Assembly (NCBI GenBank): GCA_030600505.1
Contig: JAUVLY010000040.1
Location: 1 to 7,367, forward strand
Direction: 5' to 3'
DNA length: 7,367 nucleotides
DNA from: Candidatus Falkowiibacteriota bacterium
Lineage (GTDB): Bacteria; Patescibacteriota; Patescibacteriia; Patescibacteriales; UBA12075
Of the stretch, positions 5,878-7,367 are shown piece after piece (position 1 is the first letter of the stretch; every line of letters starts with the position of its first letter). The notes beneath the pieces are model-generated. The model had not been told where the DNA came from. It did not search any database and saw only the letters and a program-made list of their open reading frames with translations. Made by a program: the position numbers and the translations under genes.

Positions 5878-6002
5878 TGGAAAATCTTTTTCAAATTTTA
5901 TCACCTTACTTGCCGTACCCCATGGCCTCCGCTCCTCTTGTTCTTTTATCTCTCATTTTTTTGGGATATACGTGCTATAAAGCACGAAAATGGCCAACCT
6001 AA
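5877..6002 (+). CDS. 41-aa single-span membrane peptide, unknown function
   Basis: A short gene whose ATG overlaps the stop of the 84-aa gene by one base (TAATG). The protein starts MENLFQILSPYLPYPM. It then has one hydrophobic span at about 17-34 (ASAPLVLLSLIFLGYTCY) and a basic tail KARKWPT, which by the positive-inside rule would face the cytosol. There is one Cys at residue 33 and no lipobox. Evidence that it is real: a strong AAAGGAGG nine bases upstream, one-base overlap with the preceding gene, and an intrinsic terminator starting 16 bases after the stop. The size and form fit a membrane peptide partner for the 84-aa protein, or a type I toxin-like peptide; no family is recognised. Confidence 0.68.
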   Translation: MENLFQILSPYLPYPMASAPLVLLSLIFLGYTCYKARKWPT

Positions 6003-6017
6003 ACAAAAACCTTAACC

Positions 6018-6060
6018 GAGCCGAAAGTCTATCAATTCAGACTATCGGCTCCTTTTTTTT
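6018..6060 (+). terminator. Strong intrinsic terminator of the small-gene operon
   Basis: GAGCCGAAAGTCT (6018-6030) pairs with AGACTATCGGCTC (6039-6051), 12 of 13 positions, around an 8-base loop, followed by a C and eight Ts (6053-6060). It closes the right side of the island. Confidence 0.93.
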
Positions 6061-6155
6061 GTTTTAATGTTTTAATGTTCTCGTGTTATATCTCATTTGA
6101 CTATTCACCAATATTAAGGCAAAATTAACTTATAAATTATAAATTATAAATTTTC
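6061..6155 (+). promoter_or_regulatory. lgt upstream region with a possible promoter and repeats
   Basis: GTTTTAAT occurs twice in tandem (6061-6076). TTGACT (6097-6102) followed after 17 bp by CAAAAT (6120-6125) is the best promoter candidate; its -10 matches four of six. Three TTATAAA units follow, then the GTG start of lgt. There is no SD. Confidence 0.4.
6130..6150 (+). repeat. Three perfect TTATAAA heptamers before the lgt start
   Basis: TTATAAA at 6130-6136, 6137-6143 and 6144-6150, ending five bases before the GTG at 6156. Confidence 0.85.
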
Positions 6156-7004
6156 GTGTTTAATTTCCTCCACAGCTTCACCCCCGACCCGGTTCTAATC
6201 ATGGTCGGTCCTCTTACCATTTACTGGTATGGGCTATTTATTGTATCCGGCATTCTGGCTGCCACTTTAATCTCATTTAAACTGGCTAACAAATATAATA
6301 TTAAAAAAGACACGATTATTGATTTGGCTTTTTGGCTTATCATTGCCGGCTTGATTGGTACTCGTATATATCATGTTTTGCTGGAACTGCCCTTTTATTT
6401 GGACAACCCAATAGATATCTTCAAAGTCTGGCAAGGCGGTCTGGCCATTCATGGCGGCATTATTGCCGGGCTGGTCACCATTTGGTGGTTTAGCTGGAAG
6501 CAAAACATTAATTTTTGGCTTTTAACTGCCATTATCGCGCCCGGTGTGGCTTTGGCCCAGGCGATTGGCCGCTGGGGTAACTATTTTAACCAAGAAATAT
6601 ATGGCGTCCCGACCAGCCTGCCCTGGGGCATTCCGATCGAATTTGTTAACCGCGTTCCGGAATTTTTTAACTATGAATTTTTCCACCCCACCTTTCTCTA
6701 TGAATCAATCGGCAGTTTTTTAATCTTCTTAATTCTTCTTTTTCTACATAAAATTTTGCTCAAACCCAAATTACCTACTACCTACTACCTACTACCTACT
6801 AAAATAATTGTCGCGGTTTATCTGGCTCTCTACTCTTTGCTTAGATTTTCTCTGGAATTCATCCGCACTGACCAGACTCCCGTGGTTTTAGGACTCCGCT
6901 TCCCACAGATAGTCAGCTTAGTAATAATAATCATAATTATCAGCTACTTCTCCTTTATTTTTATCAAAAATAAGCGAAACCAGGCCAGTCTTGCCAAAAA
7001 ATAA
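6156..7004 (+). CDS. lgt: Prolipoprotein diacylglyceryl transferase
   Basis: Lgt moves diacylglycerol from phosphatidylglycerol to the lipobox cysteine of prolipoproteins, the first step of lipoprotein maturation, in the cytoplasmic membrane. The 282-residue protein is polytopic and normal in length. It shows the N-terminal GPLTIYWYG (18-26), GTRIYHV (68-74), VWQGGLAIHGG (91-101), the family signature GRWGNYFNQEIYG (138-150, with Arg139 and Glu147), HPTFLYES (177-184) and the C-terminal RFSLEFIRTD (230-239). The start is a GTG; starting there keeps the usual segment before GPLTIYWYG, whereas the next ATG (residue 16) would remove it. No SD is present. A 28-bp array of four ACCTACT units lies in the coding sequence and encodes the loop LPTTYYLLPT (about 206-215) before the last conserved block. 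Confidence 0.95.
   Translation: MFNFLHSFTPDPVLIMVGPLTIYWYGLFIVSGILAATLISFKLANKYNIKKDTIIDLAFWLIIAGLIGTRIYHVLLELPFYLDNPIDIFKVWQGGLAIHGGIIAGLVTIWWFSWKQNINFWLLTAIIAPGVALAQAIGRWGNYFNQEIYGVPTSLPWGIPIEFVNRVPEFFNYEFFHPTFLYESIGSFLIFLILLFLHKILLKPKLPTTYYLLPTKIIVAVYLALYSLLRFSLEFIRTDQTPVVLGLRFPQIVSLVIIIIIISYFSFIFIKNKRNQASLAKK
6773..6800 (+). repeat. Perfect 4 x 7-bp tandem repeat (ACCTACT) inside lgt
   Basis: ACCTACT at 6773-6779, 6780-6786, 6787-6793 and 6794-6800, without a mismatch. Because 7 is not a multiple of 3, three units encode one heptapeptide (LPTTYYL), and gain or loss of one or two units would shift the frame. Confidence 0.95.
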
Positions 7005-7019
7005 ACTTCATGTTATATT
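6991..7019 (+). promoter_or_regulatory. Probable rpsT promoter overlapping the lgt 3' end
   Basis: TTGCCA (6991-6996), inside the last lgt codons, lies 17 bp from TATATT (7014-7019), with TG at 7011-7012 as an extended -10. The leader of about 55-60 bases consists largely of ACCTAAA-type repeats. Confidence 0.65.
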
Positions 7020-7044
7020 TATCAAGTGCTCTCATAACTAATAA

Positions 7045-7080
7045 ACCTAAATAGCTAAAACCTAATACCTAAAACCTAAA
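7045..7080 (+). repeat. ACCTAAA-type heptamer array before rpsT
   Basis: Units are ACCTAAA (7045-7051), AGCTAAA (7053-7059), ACCTAAT (7060-7066), ACCTAAA (7067-7073) and ACCTAAA (7074-7080). The last three are exactly contiguous and end two bases before the ATG. The unit shares its ACCTA core with the array inside lgt, about 250 bp upstream. Confidence 0.85.
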
Positions 7081-7082
7081 TT

Positions 7083-7334
7083 ATGCCTAATACTAAATCA
7101 GCAAAAAAAGAATTGCGTAAAGGAAAAAAACTTAACGCTTACAATAAAAAAATTAAAGATAACTCCAAAGGCTTGGTCAAAAAAAGCCGTAAAGCAATTG
7201 AGGCCGGTGATAAAAATGCCAAAGAGCTGGTGCTTAAGGCGCACAAGGCTTTGGATAAAGCCGCACAAAAAGGCATTATCAAAAAAAACACCCGTGACCG
7301 AAAAAAATCACGCTTGCACCACAGCTTGAACTAA
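7083..7334 (+). CDS. rpsT: Small ribosomal subunit protein S20 (bS20)
   Basis: An 83-residue, strongly basic, all-helical protein that binds 16S rRNA in the 30S subunit. The N-terminus MPNTKSAKKELRKGKK matches the S20 start (IKSAKKR-type). The middle has KKSRKAIEAGDKNAKELVLKAHKALDKAAQKGIIKKNTRDRKKSRL, the S20 core with AIEAGD, ALDKAAQKG, KNT and KKSRL. The length is typical. The ATG follows an ACCTAAA repeat array with no SD, notable for a ribosomal protein gene. A promoter overlapping the end of lgt makes separate transcription likely. The 33 bases after the stop do not show a complete terminator before the window ends. Confidence 0.96.
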   Translation: MPNTKSAKKELRKGKKLNAYNKKIKDNSKGLVKKSRKAIEAGDKNAKELVLKAHKALDKAAQKGIIKKNTRDRKKSRLHHSLN

Positions 7335-7367
7335 ACCACAAAAAAAGCCTAGAAATTATAAAAAAAT

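Overview
The window is a 7.4 kb stretch of AT-rich bacterial chromosome with six housekeeping-type genes and a small, distinct island of three unrecognised short genes. Several things suggest a candidate-phyla-radiation (Patescibacteria/Parcubacteria-like) genome: the short CX3CX2C form of a bacterial Elp3-like enzyme, an exported bactofilin-like membrane protein, leaders without Shine-Dalgarno (SD) sequences on every housekeeping gene, and compact spacing. This assignment is an inference from gene type and style, not a proven placement.

Layout. At 1-1117 (minus) is the N-terminal two thirds of an elp3-like radical SAM gene that runs off the left edge. Its reading frame contains an 88-bp inverted-repeat insertion. 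A 133-bp AT-rich divergent spacer follows, then 1251-2420 (plus), a secreted beta-solenoid (bactofilin-like) domain with a polytopic membrane domain. At 2490-3830 (plus) is a phosphomannomutase/phosphoglucomutase. It converges on trpS (3889-4983, minus) across a bidirectional terminator.

From about 5117 to 6060 lies the island: a 60-aa Cys-containing peptide gene (5226-5408, minus) and a divergent two-gene operon (84 aa, 5623-5877; 41 aa, 5877-6002, plus), both genes coding for small membrane proteins. Each side has a well-formed promoter, strong AAAGGAG(G) ribosome binding sites and a stem-loop terminator. The spacer between them carries one consensus DnaA-box sequence and one near match. 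The right end holds lgt (6156-7004, plus; prolipoprotein diacylglyceryl transferase) and rpsT (7083-7334, plus; ribosomal protein S20).

Two window-wide patterns stand out. First, housekeeping genes have no SD, while the three small island genes all have strong ones. Second, short tandem repeats, mostly with a 7-bp unit, lie directly before start codons (bactofilin-like gene, lgt, rpsT; an 11-12-bp unit before trpS), and a perfect 4 x 7-bp array lies inside the lgt coding sequence. The island is the best candidate for something undescribed. Its functions cannot be read from the sequence.
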